Shown here: in pieces, positions 35,491-44,744 of the stretch
Layout of the letters: each line of letters starts with the position of its first letter
Numbering within the stretch: position 1 is the first letter of the stretch
Origin: Rhodococcus spelaei
GTDB taxonomy: Bacteria > Actinomycetota > Actinomycetes > Mycobacteriales > Mycobacteriaceae
Length of the DNA: 64,000 bases
NCBI RefSeq assembly: GCF_006704125.1
Contig: NZ_VIGH01000001.1
Coordinates: forward strand, 683,918-747,917
Direction of reading: 5' to 3'
Program-made: the position numbers and the translations under genes
Notes under the pieces: generated by a model
What the model saw: only the letters and a program-made list of their open reading frames with translations
What the model was told of the DNA's origin: nothing
Databases searched by the model: none

Positions 35491-36600
35491 GTGGACTTCA
35501 CTTTTGGCAGTGAGCAGCAGGCGGTGGCCGAGGTGGCCGCCACCGTGCTGCAGACCGCCGCGAGCGCCGAGGCGCTCGCGGCCATGGACCGCGGCGCGCC
35601 CGTGTGGGACGCGACGCTGTGGAAGCGGCTGGCCGACGAGGGTGTGCTGTCGCTCCCCTTGCCGGAGTCCCTCGGCGGTGACGACCTGGGGATCGGCGAG
35701 ATCGGTGTGCTGCTCGGCCAGGTCGGGCAGCACGCGGCACAGGTTCCGGTGCTCGAGACCCTGGGCTTCGGTGTGCTGCCGTTGCTCGCGCTCGGTGGCG
35801 ACTCGCAGCGCTTCCTCGCCGGGGTCCCCGGTGGCGCGATCCTCACCGCGGCGCTGAGCGAGCCGGGCGTACCGCTGCCCGCGTCGCCGGCGACCACCGC
35901 CACCGCCGACGGCGACGGTTTCGTCGTCAGCGGTCGCAAGGTGGGCGTGCGTTACGCCGAGCAGGCGGCATTCGTGCTGGTGCCGACGTCCGCGGGCGTG
36001 GCCGTCGTGGCGCCGGACGCCGACGGCGTCACGCTGACCCGCACGTTCACGGCGTCACTGGCCCCCGAGTACACGATGGTGCTCGACGGTGTGCGTATCG
36101 ACTCGGGTGCGCTGCTCACCGGCGCCCCGGTCACCAAGGTCTACCGGATCGCGCTCGCCGCCGTCGCCGCGCAGGCGGCCGGGCTGGGCACCGGAATGAC
36201 GAACCTCACCGCGAAGTACGTGACCGGTCGTGAGCAGTTCGGCAAGCCGATCGCGGTCTTCCAGGCCGTCTCGCAGCAGCTTGCCGATTCCTATGTGACC
36301 GCTCGCACGCTCGAACTGGCCGCCCGTTCGGCATGCTGGCGCCTGTCCGAGGGACTCGACGCCGCCGAGGACACCTCGGTTGCCGCGTACTGGCTGGCCG
36401 AGCAGTTGCCGGTGGCGATGCAGCAGTGCAGCCACATGCACGGTGGAATGGGTGCCGACGTGACGTACCCGGCGCACCTGTACTACGAGCAGACCAAGGA
36501 TCTCGTCCGTCTCGTCGGCGGACCCTCGTCCCGTCTGACCATTCTCGGCGCGCTCAGCGCCCGCGACCTCGGTGTGGAGGCAGCATGCTCATCGATCTGA
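35491..36600 (+). CDS. fadE28: Acyl-CoA dehydrogenase subunit ChsE1 (FadE28)
   Basis: Encodes 369 residues from GTG (VDFTFGSEQQAV). With the next gene product it forms the ChsE1-ChsE2 heterotetramer that dehydrogenates the three-carbon (propionyl-CoA) side chain at C-17. The dehydrogenase fold is diverged in the active region but shows KYVTGREQFGKPIAVFQAV and CSHMHGGMGADVTYPAHLYYEQ. Gene order fadE28-fadE29-chsH2-chsH1-ltp2 is that of the mycobacterial igr operon, minus cyp125. Overlaps fadE29 by 16 bp. Confidence 0.9.
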   Translation: MDFTFGSEQQAVAEVAATVLQTAASAEALAAMDRGAPVWDATLWKRLADEGVLSLPLPESLGGDDLGIGEIGVLLGQVGQHAAQVPVLETLGFGVLPLLALGGDSQRFLAGVPGGAILTAALSEPGVPLPASPATTATADGDGFVVSGRKVGVRYAEQAAFVLVPTSAGVAVVAPDADGVTLTRTFTASLAPEYTMVLDGVRIDSGALLTGAPVTKVYRIALAAVAAQAAGLGTGMTNLTAKYVTGREQFGKPIAVFQAVSQQLADSYVTARTLELAARSACWRLSEGLDAAEDTSVAAYWLAEQLPVAMQQCSHMHGGMGADVTYPAHLYYEQTKDLVRLVGGPSSRLTILGALSARDLGVEAACSSI

Positions 36601-37751
36601 CCCCCGAGCAGAAGAAGCTCCAGGCGGAACTGCGCGAGTACTTCGCGGGCCTGATCTCGCCCGACGAGGCCGAGGCCATGCTCACCGACCGGCACGGCCC
36701 CGAGTACCACGAGGTCATCCGCCGGATGGGCTGTGACGGCTGGCTCGGCGTCGGCTGGCCGAAGGAGTTCGGCGGCAAGGGTTTCGGTGAGATCGAGCAG
36801 CAGATCTTCACCAACGAGGCTGTCCGCGCGGACGTGCCGCTGCCGTCCGTGACGCTGCAGACCGTCGGCCCGACGCTGCAGGTGTACGGCACCGAGGAGC
36901 AGAAGCAGAAGTTCCTGCCCTCGATCCTCGCCGGCGAGGTGCATTTCGCGATCGGCTACACCGAACCCGAGGCCGGCACCGACCTGGCGTCGTTGCGCAC
37001 CACCGCGGTCCGCGACGGTGACGACTACATCGTCAACGGCCAGAAGTACTTCACGACCGGCGGCCACGCCGCCGACTACATCTGGCTCGCCGTGCGCACC
37101 GGCACCACCGAGGACCGCCACCGCGGCATCTCGATCCTGATCGTGGACACAAAGGATCCCGGCTTCTCCTCGACCCCGGTGATCACCGCCGACGGCGCGC
37201 ACCACGTCAACGCCACCTACTACGAGAACGTGCGCGTGCCGGCCTCGATGATGGTCGGTGAAGAGAACAAGGGCTGGCGCCTGATCACCACCCAGCTCAA
37301 CCACGAGCGCGTCATGCTCGGCCCGTGCGGCCGCGTCGGCGGGCTCTACGACCACGTCAGCGAGTGGGCCACCCGCCCCGGACCGGACGGCAATCCGCTG
37401 CTGACCCAGCCCGATGTCCAGCGGGCGCTCGGCGAGATCCGTGCGATCTACCGGCTCAACGAGCTGCTCAACTGGCAGGTGGCCTCGCAGACCGGTGCGC
37501 TCGACATGGCCGACGCCTCGGCCACCAAGGTGTTCTCCACCGAACAGATCCAGCGAATGGGCCGGCTGGCAGAGGAGGTCGTCGGACGCTGGGGTGACCC
37601 GGCCGATCCCGAGACCGGTCACCTGCTCAAGTGGCTGGACGCGCAGACCAAGCGCAACCTCGTCATCACCTTCGGCGGCGGCGTCAACGAGGTCATGCGC
37701 GACCTCATCTCCACCGCGGGTCTGGGACTGCCGAAGGTGGCGCGCCGATGA
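36585..37751 (+). CDS. fadE29: Acyl-CoA dehydrogenase subunit ChsE2 (FadE29)
   Basis: Encodes 388 residues from ATG (MLIDLTPEQKK). Carries the FAD-binding text IGYTEPEAGTDLASLRTTAV and WFTT-type strand KYFTTGGHAADYIWLAV. Partners ChsE1 in the alpha2beta2 enzyme that introduces the side-chain double bond before ChsH1-ChsH2. ATGA overlap with chsH2 shows tight coupling. Confidence 0.92.
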   Translation: MLIDLTPEQKKLQAELREYFAGLISPDEAEAMLTDRHGPEYHEVIRRMGCDGWLGVGWPKEFGGKGFGEIEQQIFTNEAVRADVPLPSVTLQTVGPTLQVYGTEEQKQKFLPSILAGEVHFAIGYTEPEAGTDLASLRTTAVRDGDDYIVNGQKYFTTGGHAADYIWLAVRTGTTEDRHRGISILIVDTKDPGFSSTPVITADGAHHVNATYYENVRVPASMMVGEENKGWRLITTQLNHERVMLGPCGRVGGLYDHVSEWATRPGPDGNPLLTQPDVQRALGEIRAIYRLNELLNWQVASQTGALDMADASATKVFSTEQIQRMGRLAEEVVGRWGDPADPETGHLLKWLDAQTKRNLVITFGGGVNEVMRDLISTAGLGLPKVARR

Positions 37752-38746
37752 CCGAACACGACATCCTCGCTGCGGCGCAGAAGGTTCGCGACGGCGGTGC
37801 CAGCAAGGCACGCAGCGGCCGGGATCCGATCAACATGCCGATGATCCGCAACTGGGTCGAGGCGATCGGTGACGAGAACCCGATCTACGTCGACGAGGAC
37901 GCCGCGATCGCCGCCGGTCACGGCGGCCTCGTCGCGCCGCCCGCGATGGCTCAGGTGTGGACGATGCGTGGCCTCGGCGCGGTCCGCGAGGAGGATGATC
38001 CGCTCGGCCGGATGACCGAGATCCTCGACGAGGCCGGGTACACCTCGGTGGTTGCGACGAACTGCGACCAGACCTACCACCGGTACCTGCGTCCCGGCGA
38101 GGAGGTGACCATCGAGTCGGTCCTCGAAGACGTTGTGGGACCGAAGAAGACGGGCCTCGGGGAGGGCTGGTTCTTCACCACCCGCAACTTCTGGAAGGTC
38201 GGTGACGAGGTCGTCGCCGAGATGCTGTTCCGCATCCTGAAGTTCGCGCCCCCCGCCAAGGCGGAGGCGCCCGCGCCCACCGAGGCGTCCTCGTCATTGG
38301 GCGGCTCGCTCGACGACCTGAACCCGGCTCGGATGCTGCGCCCGTCCGTCTCGCGCGACACCGAGTTCTTCTGGGAGGGCGTCGGCGCCCACGAGTTGCG
38401 GATCCAGCAGCGGCCGGACGGCAGCCTCCAGCACCCGCCGGTCCCGGCGATCTGGAAGGACAAGGCCGAGCGCACCGACTACACCGTCGCGTCCGGTCTG
38501 GGCACGGTGTTCTCGCATGTCGTGCACCACGCGCCGAAGGTGCCGGGCCGCTCGCTGCCGTTCGTTGTCGCGCTGGTCGAACTCGACGAGGGCGTGCGGA
38601 TGCTCGGCGAACTGCGCGGCATCGACGCCGCCGACGTCACGATCGGGCAGCGGGTGCAGGTGGAATTCCTCGACCTGCCCGGCGACGACGAGACCGACCA
38701 GCAGCCGTGGACGCTGTACGCGTGGCGTCCCGTGAAGGAGCAGTGA
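37748..38746 (+). CDS. chsH2: Enoyl-CoA hydratase subunit ChsH2 with DUF35 domain
   Basis: Encodes 332 residues. An N-terminal MaoC-like hotdog (about 1-170; MIRNWVEAIGDENPIYVDEDAA, GLVAPPAMAQVW) is joined by an Ala/Pro/Ser linker to a C-terminal DUF35 OB-fold (about 205-332; FSHVVHHAPKVPGRSLPFVV). The hotdog part hydrates the side chain together with ChsH1; the DUF35 part docks on Ltp2 and is needed for the retro-aldol step. Matches Rv3542c. Confidence 0.92.
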   Translation: MTEHDILAAAQKVRDGGASKARSGRDPINMPMIRNWVEAIGDENPIYVDEDAAIAAGHGGLVAPPAMAQVWTMRGLGAVREEDDPLGRMTEILDEAGYTSVVATNCDQTYHRYLRPGEEVTIESVLEDVVGPKKTGLGEGWFFTTRNFWKVGDEVVAEMLFRILKFAPPAKAEAPAPTEASSSLGGSLDDLNPARMLRPSVSRDTEFFWEGVGAHELRIQQRPDGSLQHPPVPAIWKDKAERTDYTVASGLGTVFSHVVHHAPKVPGRSLPFVVALVELDEGVRMLGELRGIDAADVTIGQRVQVEFLDLPGDDETDQQPWTLYAWRPVKEQ

Positions 38747-39156
38747 TGAGCTCGACTCTTACCGTGTCGGTCGGCGAACAGTTGCCGCCGCTGTCCATCC
38801 ACGGCGACCCGACGTTCATCGTGTCGACGGCGTTGGCCACCAGGGACTTCCAGGACGTCCATCACGACCGGGACAAGGCGCAGCAGCGCGGGTCGAAGGA
38901 CATCTTCGTCAACATCCTCACCGACACCGGGCTGGTGCAGCGGTTCGTCACCGACTGGGCCGGCCCGCGCGCGGTGATCAAGTCGATCAAACTGCGACTC
39001 GGCGTGCCGTGGTACGCGTACGACACCTTGACCCTGACCGGCAGCGTCGCAGCTGTCGAGGACGGGCTCGTGACCCTCGACATCGTCGGCAAGGACAGCC
39101 TCGGTGACCACATCAAGTCGACAGTCACCCTCGTGATGGACGGAGCAGCCCAGTGA
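38746..39156 (+). CDS. chsH1: Enoyl-CoA hydratase subunit ChsH1 (MaoC-like)
   Basis: Encodes 136 residues, a single hotdog domain. It supplies the catalytic Asp-x4-His pair in RDFQDVHHDRDKA, which ChsH2 lacks in this form. ChsH1-ChsH2 hydrates the 17-propenoyl-CoA side chain. TGATG overlap with chsH2 and a 4-base overlap with ltp2. Matches Rv3541c. Confidence 0.92.
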   Translation: MSSTLTVSVGEQLPPLSIHGDPTFIVSTALATRDFQDVHHDRDKAQQRGSKDIFVNILTDTGLVQRFVTDWAGPRAVIKSIKLRLGVPWYAYDTLTLTGSVAAVEDGLVTLDIVGKDSLGDHIKSTVTLVMDGAAQ

Positions 39157-40325
39157 CCGATTCACTCTCGGGCAAGGCGGCGATCGTCGGCATCGGCGCC
39201 ACCGACTTCTCCAAGGACTCCGGCCGCAGCGAACTCCGGCTGGCCGCGGAGGCGGTGCAGGCCGCACTCGACGACGCGGGCCTGAAGCCCTCGGACGTGG
39301 ACGGCCTGACGTCGTTCACGATGGACACCAACACCGAAGTGGCCGTGGCCCGTTCGGTCGGCATTCCGAACCTGAAGTTCTTCTCCCGCATCCACTACGG
39401 CGGCGGCGCGGCCTGCGCCACCATCCAGCAGGCGGCGATGGCAGTGGCCACCGGCGTCGCGGACGTGGTGGTCGCGTACCGCGCGTTCAACGAGCGCTCG
39501 GGAATGCGTTTCGGACAGGTCAATTCGGCTCTGGTGCAGCAGGTGAACTCGTCGGGTACCGACAACGCCTTCTCGTACCCGCACGGCCTGAGCACCCCGG
39601 CCTCGTTCGTCGCGATGATCGCGCAGCGGTACATGCACGTGTACGGGGCGACCAGCGCCGACTTCGGCCGGGTGGCCGTCGCCGACCGCAAGCACGCGGC
39701 GACCAACCCGAACGCCTTCTTCTACGGCAAGCCGATCACCATCGAGGACCACCAGAACTCGCGGTACATCGCGGAACCGTTGCACCTGCTGGACTGCTGC
39801 CAGGAGACCGACGGCGGCATCGCGATCGTGGTGACCTCCCCGGAGCGGGCCAAGGACCTGCCGAACACCCCGGCGATCATCGCCGCCGCGGCGCAGGGGA
39901 GTGGGGCGGACCAGTACATCATGACCAGCTACTACCGCGACGGCCTGAGCGGTCTGCCGGAGATGGGCCTGGTCGGCGACCAGCTGTGGGCCCAGTCGGG
40001 GCTGCGTCCGCAGGACATGCAGACCGCGGTGCTCTACGACCACTTCACTCCGTACGTGCTGATGCAGCTCGAGGAGCTCGGCTTCTGCGGGCGTGGCGAG
40101 GCGAAGGACTTCATCGCCGACGGCGCCATCGAACTCGGCGGACGGCTGCCGCTGAACACCCACGGTGGTCAGCTCGGTGAGGGCTACATCCACGGCATGA
40201 ACGGAATCGCGGAGGGCGTCCGGCAGATTCGCGGCACCTCGGTGAATCAGGTGCCGGACGTGCAGAACGTCCTCGTCACCGCCGGCACCGGCGTCCCGAC
40301 GTCGGGTCTGGTGCTCACGGCCTGA
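39153..40325 (+). CDS. ltp2: Sterol side-chain retro-aldolase Ltp2 (thiolase-like)
   Basis: Encodes 390 residues from GTG. A lipid-transfer/thiolase superfamily fold: VGIGATDFSKDSGRS, GGGAACATIQQAAMAVATG and LNTHGGQLGEGYIHGMNG. With the DUF35 domain of ChsH2 it cleaves the hydrated side chain to release propionyl-CoA and a 17-keto steroid. Last gene of the rightward operon; an 18-bp hairpin follows. Confidence 0.92.
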   Translation: MTDSLSGKAAIVGIGATDFSKDSGRSELRLAAEAVQAALDDAGLKPSDVDGLTSFTMDTNTEVAVARSVGIPNLKFFSRIHYGGGAACATIQQAAMAVATGVADVVVAYRAFNERSGMRFGQVNSALVQQVNSSGTDNAFSYPHGLSTPASFVAMIAQRYMHVYGATSADFGRVAVADRKHAATNPNAFFYGKPITIEDHQNSRYIAEPLHLLDCCQETDGGIAIVVTSPERAKDLPNTPAIIAAAAQGSGADQYIMTSYYRDGLSGLPEMGLVGDQLWAQSGLRPQDMQTAVLYDHFTPYVLMQLEELGFCGRGEAKDFIADGAIELGGRLPLNTHGGQLGEGYIHGMNGIAEGVRQIRGTSVNQVPDVQNVLVTAGTGVPTSGLVLTA

Positions 40326-40352
40326 CGCGGACAAGCGAGGCCGTGCACGCGA

Positions 40353-40411
40353 ACGAACGGGCGGTTACCGTGACTCCCTCTCGAGAGTTGTTCCGGTAAC
40401 CGCCCGTTCGT
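40353..40411. terminator. 18-bp perfect hairpin between ltp2 and the sulfatase
   Basis: Arms ACGAACGGGCGGTTACCG (40353-40370) and its exact complement (40394-40411) close a 23-base loop between convergent genes. Suitable as a bidirectional terminator. Confidence 0.85.
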
Positions 40412-40421
40412 CGTCTTCCGG

Positions 40422-42770
40422 TCAGTGCGTGGCGAGGGCGATGCGCTCGCGCTCGGCCGCACTCACCGCATGCGTGGCCTTGGGCAGGTCGACCCGCACG
40501 TGGGCGAGCTTCCCGGTGAAGGCGAACCGGCCGCGGTCGGCGTACTCCTCCGAGACCGGGCTGCCACGGTTGACGCCGACGTCCAGTTGTTCGTTCATGC
40601 TGAAGATCGCGCGGGTGGTCTGCTCGATCCGCTCCCGGGCGACCTCGGTGCCGTCCACGGACAGGATCGCCGTCCCGCCCTTGCCGATTCCGCCGCCGTC
40701 GTACACGAACTCCACCGCCACTTCCCGGGTGTCCGCGGTGAGCGGCGCGGCGGCGCGCACGTAGGTCCGCCCTCCGCCGCTGAAGTTGTAGCAGAACACC
40801 GGACGGGAATCGAGGACGTACAGTGCGAATCCGCCGAAGCGGCCGCCGATGCCGACCAACATGCCCTCGCTCGGCCTGCCGCAGGTGTCGAGCGCGGCGG
40901 TGAGGGTGTACGACCGGTTGAAGAAGTTCGGTGCCGCCTTCTCCACCAGACCGTTCATGTGGGGGTACAGCGTGATCGAGTCGCGTCCGTGCATGGGGTG
41001 CGGGGGGCGGGATCCCGGGGTGGCATGCCGGCCGACGGTCCGGTCGTCGAGCGGGAGTACCTGGTACCTGGCCGCTTCCACGAGGAACTTCTGCTTGAGC
41101 TTCTCGAGCTTCTCCGGATACACCTCCGCGAGATCGTGTGCCTGGGACCAGTCGACGGTGGTGTCGTACATCTCCCAGCGGTCCTCGTCCATGCTCGGCA
41201 GCTCCAGCCCGTGGGTCGCCATCAGCCACGGTGCCCGGTGTGCGGTGATCGCGGTCCAGCCGTGGTCGTAGATGCCGCGATTGCCGAAGATCTCGAAATA
41301 CTGTGTGGTGTGCCGCTCTTCGGCCCCCGGATCGTTGAACGAGTAGTTCAACGCGACGCCTTCGAGTGGCATCTGCGCCACCCCGTCCACCGTGTGCGGC
41401 ATCGGCACGCCCACCGCCTCCAGGATCGTCGGAGTGATGTCGACGCAGTGATGCCACTGGTTGCGGACGCCACCGGTCTCGGTGATCCCCGCCGGCCAGT
41501 GCACGATCAGCCCGTTGCGGGTGCCGCCGTAGTGCGAGGCGACCTGCTTGGCCCACTGGTAGGGGGTGTCGAGAGCCTGAGCCCACGCTGCGGGGTAGTG
41601 CGGGTAGCTCGTCGGAGTGCCCAGTTCGTCGAACCGGTCCAGCACCTCCTCCGTGGTGGTCCGGTAGCCGTTGAGGTTGGCCAGGTAGTTGAACGACCCC
41701 TCGAACCCGCCCTCCGCGGACGCGCCGTTGTCGCCGACCATGTAGACGACGAGCGTGTTGTCGAGCATCCCGAGATCACGCAGGTGGTCGGTCAACCGGC
41801 CGACCTCGTCGTCGGTGTGTTCGAGGAAGGCCGCATACAGCTCCATCAACCGAGCCGAGACCTTGCGCTGATCCGCGCTGAGTGAATCCCAGTGCGGCAG
41901 ATCGCCGGTCCACGGCGCCAGGACCGTGTCCGGTGCGACGACGCCGAGCTGCTTCTGACGCTCGAGAGTGATCTCGCGCTGGCGGTCCCAGCCGTGGTCG
42001 AACTCGCCGCGATACTTGTCGAGGTAGCGCTCGGGCACCTGGAGCGGCGCGTGGCACGCACCGAACGGCAGATAGCAGAACCACGGCTTCTCCGGGTCCG
42101 CCGCGGACACGCCTTCGATCCACTGCAGGGCGTGATCGACCAGGTCCTCGCTGAGGTGGTACCCCTCCTCCGGGGTGCGTGGGAGGTCGACGACCCGGAA
42201 GTCCTCGTACAGGACCGGGGTGAACTGGTCGGCCTCGGCGCCGAGGAACCCGTAGAACTTGTCGAAACCCTCGCGCGCCGGCCACCTGTCGAACGGGCCG
42301 GCCTCGGTGACCTCCCATGCGGGCGTCTGGTGCATCTTTCCGAACGCTCCGGTCGCGTAGCCGTTCCCCTGCAGGACCCGAGCTACCGTCGCCGCCGAAT
42401 CGGGGCGCGTTCCGTTGTAGCCCGGTGCGGAGGTTGCCATCTCGGAGATGACGCCCATTCCGACGCTGTGATGGTTGCGTCCGGTGAGGGTAGCGGCGCG
42501 AGTGGGGGAGCACAGTGCGGTGGTGTGGAAGCGGGTGTACTTCACGCCGTCGGACGCGAGCCGTTCCGCCGTGGGGGTGCGGCACGGCCCGCCGAACGCG
42601 GACGACGCACCGAAGCCGACGTCGTCGAGCATGATCAGCAGGACGTTGGGTGCGCCGGCCGGCGGACGGATCGGTTGCTGACGGGTGAACGGTGGCTGCT
42701 GGTCACTCTGGTTGATCGCAGGGGAGATCTGCGGCTCGGTACGGTTGATCGGGATCGAGAATCGATTCAT
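40422..42770 (-). CDS. Type I sulfatase (arylsulfatase family)
   Basis: Encodes 782 residues; the ATG follows an AGGAG site. The metal-site start PNVLLIMLDDVGFG and the sulfatase signature ALCSPTRAATLTGRNHH are present; Cys in CSPTR is the residue converted to formylglycine. The length and C-terminal beta domain fit the large AtsA-type group. No signal peptide is seen, so it acts inside the cell on imported sulfate esters. It sits inside the sterol locus beside a TetR gene and a TauD-type dioxygenase. Confidence 0.88.
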   Translation of the reverse strand: MNRFSIPINRTEPQISPAINQSDQQPPFTRQQPIRPPAGAPNVLLIMLDDVGFGASSAFGGPCRTPTAERLASDGVKYTRFHTTALCSPTRAATLTGRNHHSVGMGVISEMATSAPGYNGTRPDSAATVARVLQGNGYATGAFGKMHQTPAWEVTEAGPFDRWPAREGFDKFYGFLGAEADQFTPVLYEDFRVVDLPRTPEEGYHLSEDLVDHALQWIEGVSAADPEKPWFCYLPFGACHAPLQVPERYLDKYRGEFDHGWDRQREITLERQKQLGVVAPDTVLAPWTGDLPHWDSLSADQRKVSARLMELYAAFLEHTDDEVGRLTDHLRDLGMLDNTLVVYMVGDNGASAEGGFEGSFNYLANLNGYRTTTEEVLDRFDELGTPTSYPHYPAAWAQALDTPYQWAKQVASHYGGTRNGLIVHWPAGITETGGVRNQWHHCVDITPTILEAVGVPMPHTVDGVAQMPLEGVALNYSFNDPGAEERHTTQYFEIFGNRGIYDHGWTAITAHRAPWLMATHGLELPSMDEDRWEMYDTTVDWSQAHDLAEVYPEKLEKLKQKFLVEAARYQVLPLDDRTVGRHATPGSRPPHPMHGRDSITLYPHMNGLVEKAAPNFFNRSYTLTAALDTCGRPSEGMLVGIGGRFGGFALYVLDSRPVFCYNFSGGGRTYVRAAAPLTADTREVAVEFVYDGGGIGKGGTAILSVDGTEVARERIEQTTRAIFSMNEQLDVGVNRGSPVSEEYADRGRFAFTGKLAHVRVDLPKATHAVSAAERERIALATH

Positions 42771-43049
42771 CGACGAATACTCCTGGGTTCCTGTGCGTGG
42801 TGGCAGAGCACTTCGTGAGTGAGCGGGCCACTATGCGCATGGGCGGCATGTCGGTGACGCCGGCGCGGCGTGGGAGTCGATGCGGGCCGCCTCGCCCGCC
42901 GTGAAATCGTGACCGTAGCCACCGACCGAGGCAGCCGACCCCGTGCGGTCTCACTCACCGGGACTGCTGTGGAAGATTGGCCGACCTTGCTTGATCAGAC
43001 TGCGCTTCCGCGGCAATTATTCAGTAGACCAATGGGTTTCGAAGTTTAA
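42771..43049. other. Gene-free region between the sulfatase and TetR genes
   Basis: About 280 bases with no credible gene. It holds the sulfatase ribosome site (AGGAG on the minus strand near 42784) and presumably the sulfatase promoter. I see no strong repeat here; the palindromes begin at its right end. Confidence 0.5.
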
Positions 43050-43085
43050 GTCAATGCCTTGACGATTAAGTCAACGACCTATAGC
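43050..43085 (+). promoter_or_regulatory. Candidate operator and promoter of the TetR gene
   Basis: GTCAATGCCTTGAC (43050-43063) is a 5-4-5 palindrome, and TTAAGTCAA occurs on both sides of it (from about 43046 and 43066). TTGACG (43059) and TATAGC (43080) could be promoter boxes, though the spacer of 15 bp is short. Likely bound by the adjacent TetR protein. Confidence 0.5.
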
Positions 43086-43094
43086 ATCGCGGGC

Positions 43095-43757
43095 ATGGCA
43101 TCAGTCGAGGGCACTCGAAGCGTGATCATCGAAGTCGCAGAGCGGATGTTCGCCGAGCACGGCGTCGAGGGCGTCTCGATGCGGGATGTGGCGGCCGCCG
43201 CAGGCCAGCGGAACAACTCGGCAGTTCAGTACCACTTCGGGGGACGAGACGGATTGCTGCTCGCGGTCTTTCGCTACCGGATGGGCGAGATCAACCAGGC
43301 TCGGAGCGAGTACCTCGCGGAGATCGATCGCCAGGGCCGCGGCGAGGACCTCAGGGCGCTCGTCGAGGCAGGCCTGCGGCCGCTCACAGACTTCCTCGCG
43401 TCGGTGCCGGAGGGTCACTACGCCCGCTTCATCGCCCGTGTCTCACCGTCGGTCGACTTCGCCAGTGGGGAGTTCGACGAGGTCTTCGACGGAAACCGTG
43501 AGGTCGTTGCTCGGCTGACGCGAATTCTGGGTCACCTGTCTCGACGTGCGGCGATCGAGCGGGTCGACCTGATGTTCAACATGACCGTCTCCGCTCTCGC
43601 GGTGTACGAGCAGCGGCGGGAGGAGGGTCTTCCCGTCGTTCGTGCGAGCTTCGCCGAGACGGTCGAGCACGTGATCGACATGGCGGTCGGCTCGCTGGAG
43701 GCCGCCGATTCGACTGCCGCGGCAAAGCGCGTCAAGCGCCGCACCGCCACCCACTGA
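43095..43757 (+). CDS. TetR family transcriptional regulator
   Basis: Encodes 220 residues from ATG (MASVEGTRSVI). The HTH lies near residues 24-50 (VSMRDVAAAAGQRNNSAVQYHFGGRDGLL). The form QRNNSAVQYHFG is common in a TetR subgroup near lipid and sulfatase genes. It is divergent from the sulfatase and 23 bp before the dioxygenase, and probably controls both. Ligand unknown. Confidence 0.85.
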   Translation: MASVEGTRSVIIEVAERMFAEHGVEGVSMRDVAAAAGQRNNSAVQYHFGGRDGLLLAVFRYRMGEINQARSEYLAEIDRQGRGEDLRALVEAGLRPLTDFLASVPEGHYARFIARVSPSVDFASGEFDEVFDGNREVVARLTRILGHLSRRAAIERVDLMFNMTVSALAVYEQRREEGLPVVRASFAETVEHVIDMAVGSLEAADSTAAAKRVKRRTATH

Positions 43758-43780
43758 CACCCACCCAAAGGAGAGCCGGC

Positions 43781-44698
43781 ATGTCCGCACTGACAACATC
43801 TCGCACCGTCGAAATCGGCGACCATGTAATCGAATTCGGTCCGAGGGGGATGCGCCGGAACCCGGAGGGCTTCGAGCCCGCGCCGTACGAGCGGATCACG
43901 GTGCGTCCCGTCACGCCGTTCATCGGCGCCGAGGTGAGCGGCGTCGACCTTTCTGATCCCGGTGACGCGGAGATCGCCGAGCTACGTACCGCCCTGCTCG
44001 AGTGGAAGGTCCTGTTCTTCCGCGACCAGGACATCACCGGCGCCGCGCACCGGGACTTCGCAAGTCACTGGGGCGAACTGGAGGTCCATCCGCTCCTGCC
44101 GCAGGGCGAGGTGCCCTCGGTGGTGCGCTTCGAGCGCGGTGAGGACAGTCCGGGGACGGAGAACATCTGGCACGTCGACGTGACCTGGCAGAAGAAGCCT
44201 CCGCTCGGCTCGGTGCTGCGTGCCGTCGACGTGCCGCCCGCAGGCGGCGACACCCTGTGGGCGGACATGGGCAACGCCTACGACTGCCTGTCCGACGAGA
44301 TCAAGGAACGCATCGACGCACTGGAGGCCGTGCACGACTTCATGCCGTCGTTCGGTCGTTCGATGCCGCCGGAGCGGCAGGCCCGCATGCAGGAGCAGTA
44401 CCCGCCGGTGCGTCATCCCGTGGTGCGCACGCACCCGGAGACGGGCCGCAAGACCCTCTTCGTCAACAGCCTGTTCACCACCCACATCCCCGATCTCGAC
44501 CCGGTCGAGGGGGCACAGCTGCTGCAGCACCTGTTCGATCAGGCCAAGGTGCCGGACTTCCAGTGCCGCTTCCGGTGGCAGCCCAATTCCATTGCGTTCT
44601 GGGACAATCGGGCCACGCAGCACTATGCGGCGAGTGACTACTTCCCGCACCGGCGAGTCATGGAGCGGGTGGCGATTCTGGGCGACGTGCCGCGCTGA
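43781..44698 (+). CDS. TauD/TfdA family 2-oxoglutarate dioxygenase
   Basis: Encodes 305 residues from ATG with an AAGGAG site. The iron triad is visible: His and Asp in NIWHVDVTW (near 129-131) and the distal His in RATQHYAASDY (near 280). The 2-oxoglutarate Arg candidate follows in FPHRRVMERV. Members open sulfonates, alkyl sulfates or herbicides by hydroxylation. Adjacency to a sulfatase suggests sulfate-ester or sulfonate use, like AtsK or TauD; the exact substrate is unknown. Confidence 0.85.
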   Translation: MSALTTSRTVEIGDHVIEFGPRGMRRNPEGFEPAPYERITVRPVTPFIGAEVSGVDLSDPGDAEIAELRTALLEWKVLFFRDQDITGAAHRDFASHWGELEVHPLLPQGEVPSVVRFERGEDSPGTENIWHVDVTWQKKPPLGSVLRAVDVPPAGGDTLWADMGNAYDCLSDEIKERIDALEAVHDFMPSFGRSMPPERQARMQEQYPPVRHPVVRTHPETGRKTLFVNSLFTTHIPDLDPVEGAQLLQHLFDQAKVPDFQCRFRWQPNSIAFWDNRATQHYAASDYFPHRRVMERVAILGDVPR

Positions 44699-44744
44699 TG
44701 TGCATCGGTGACTCGGCGGCCGCGCAGCGGAGCGGAAACCCGAG

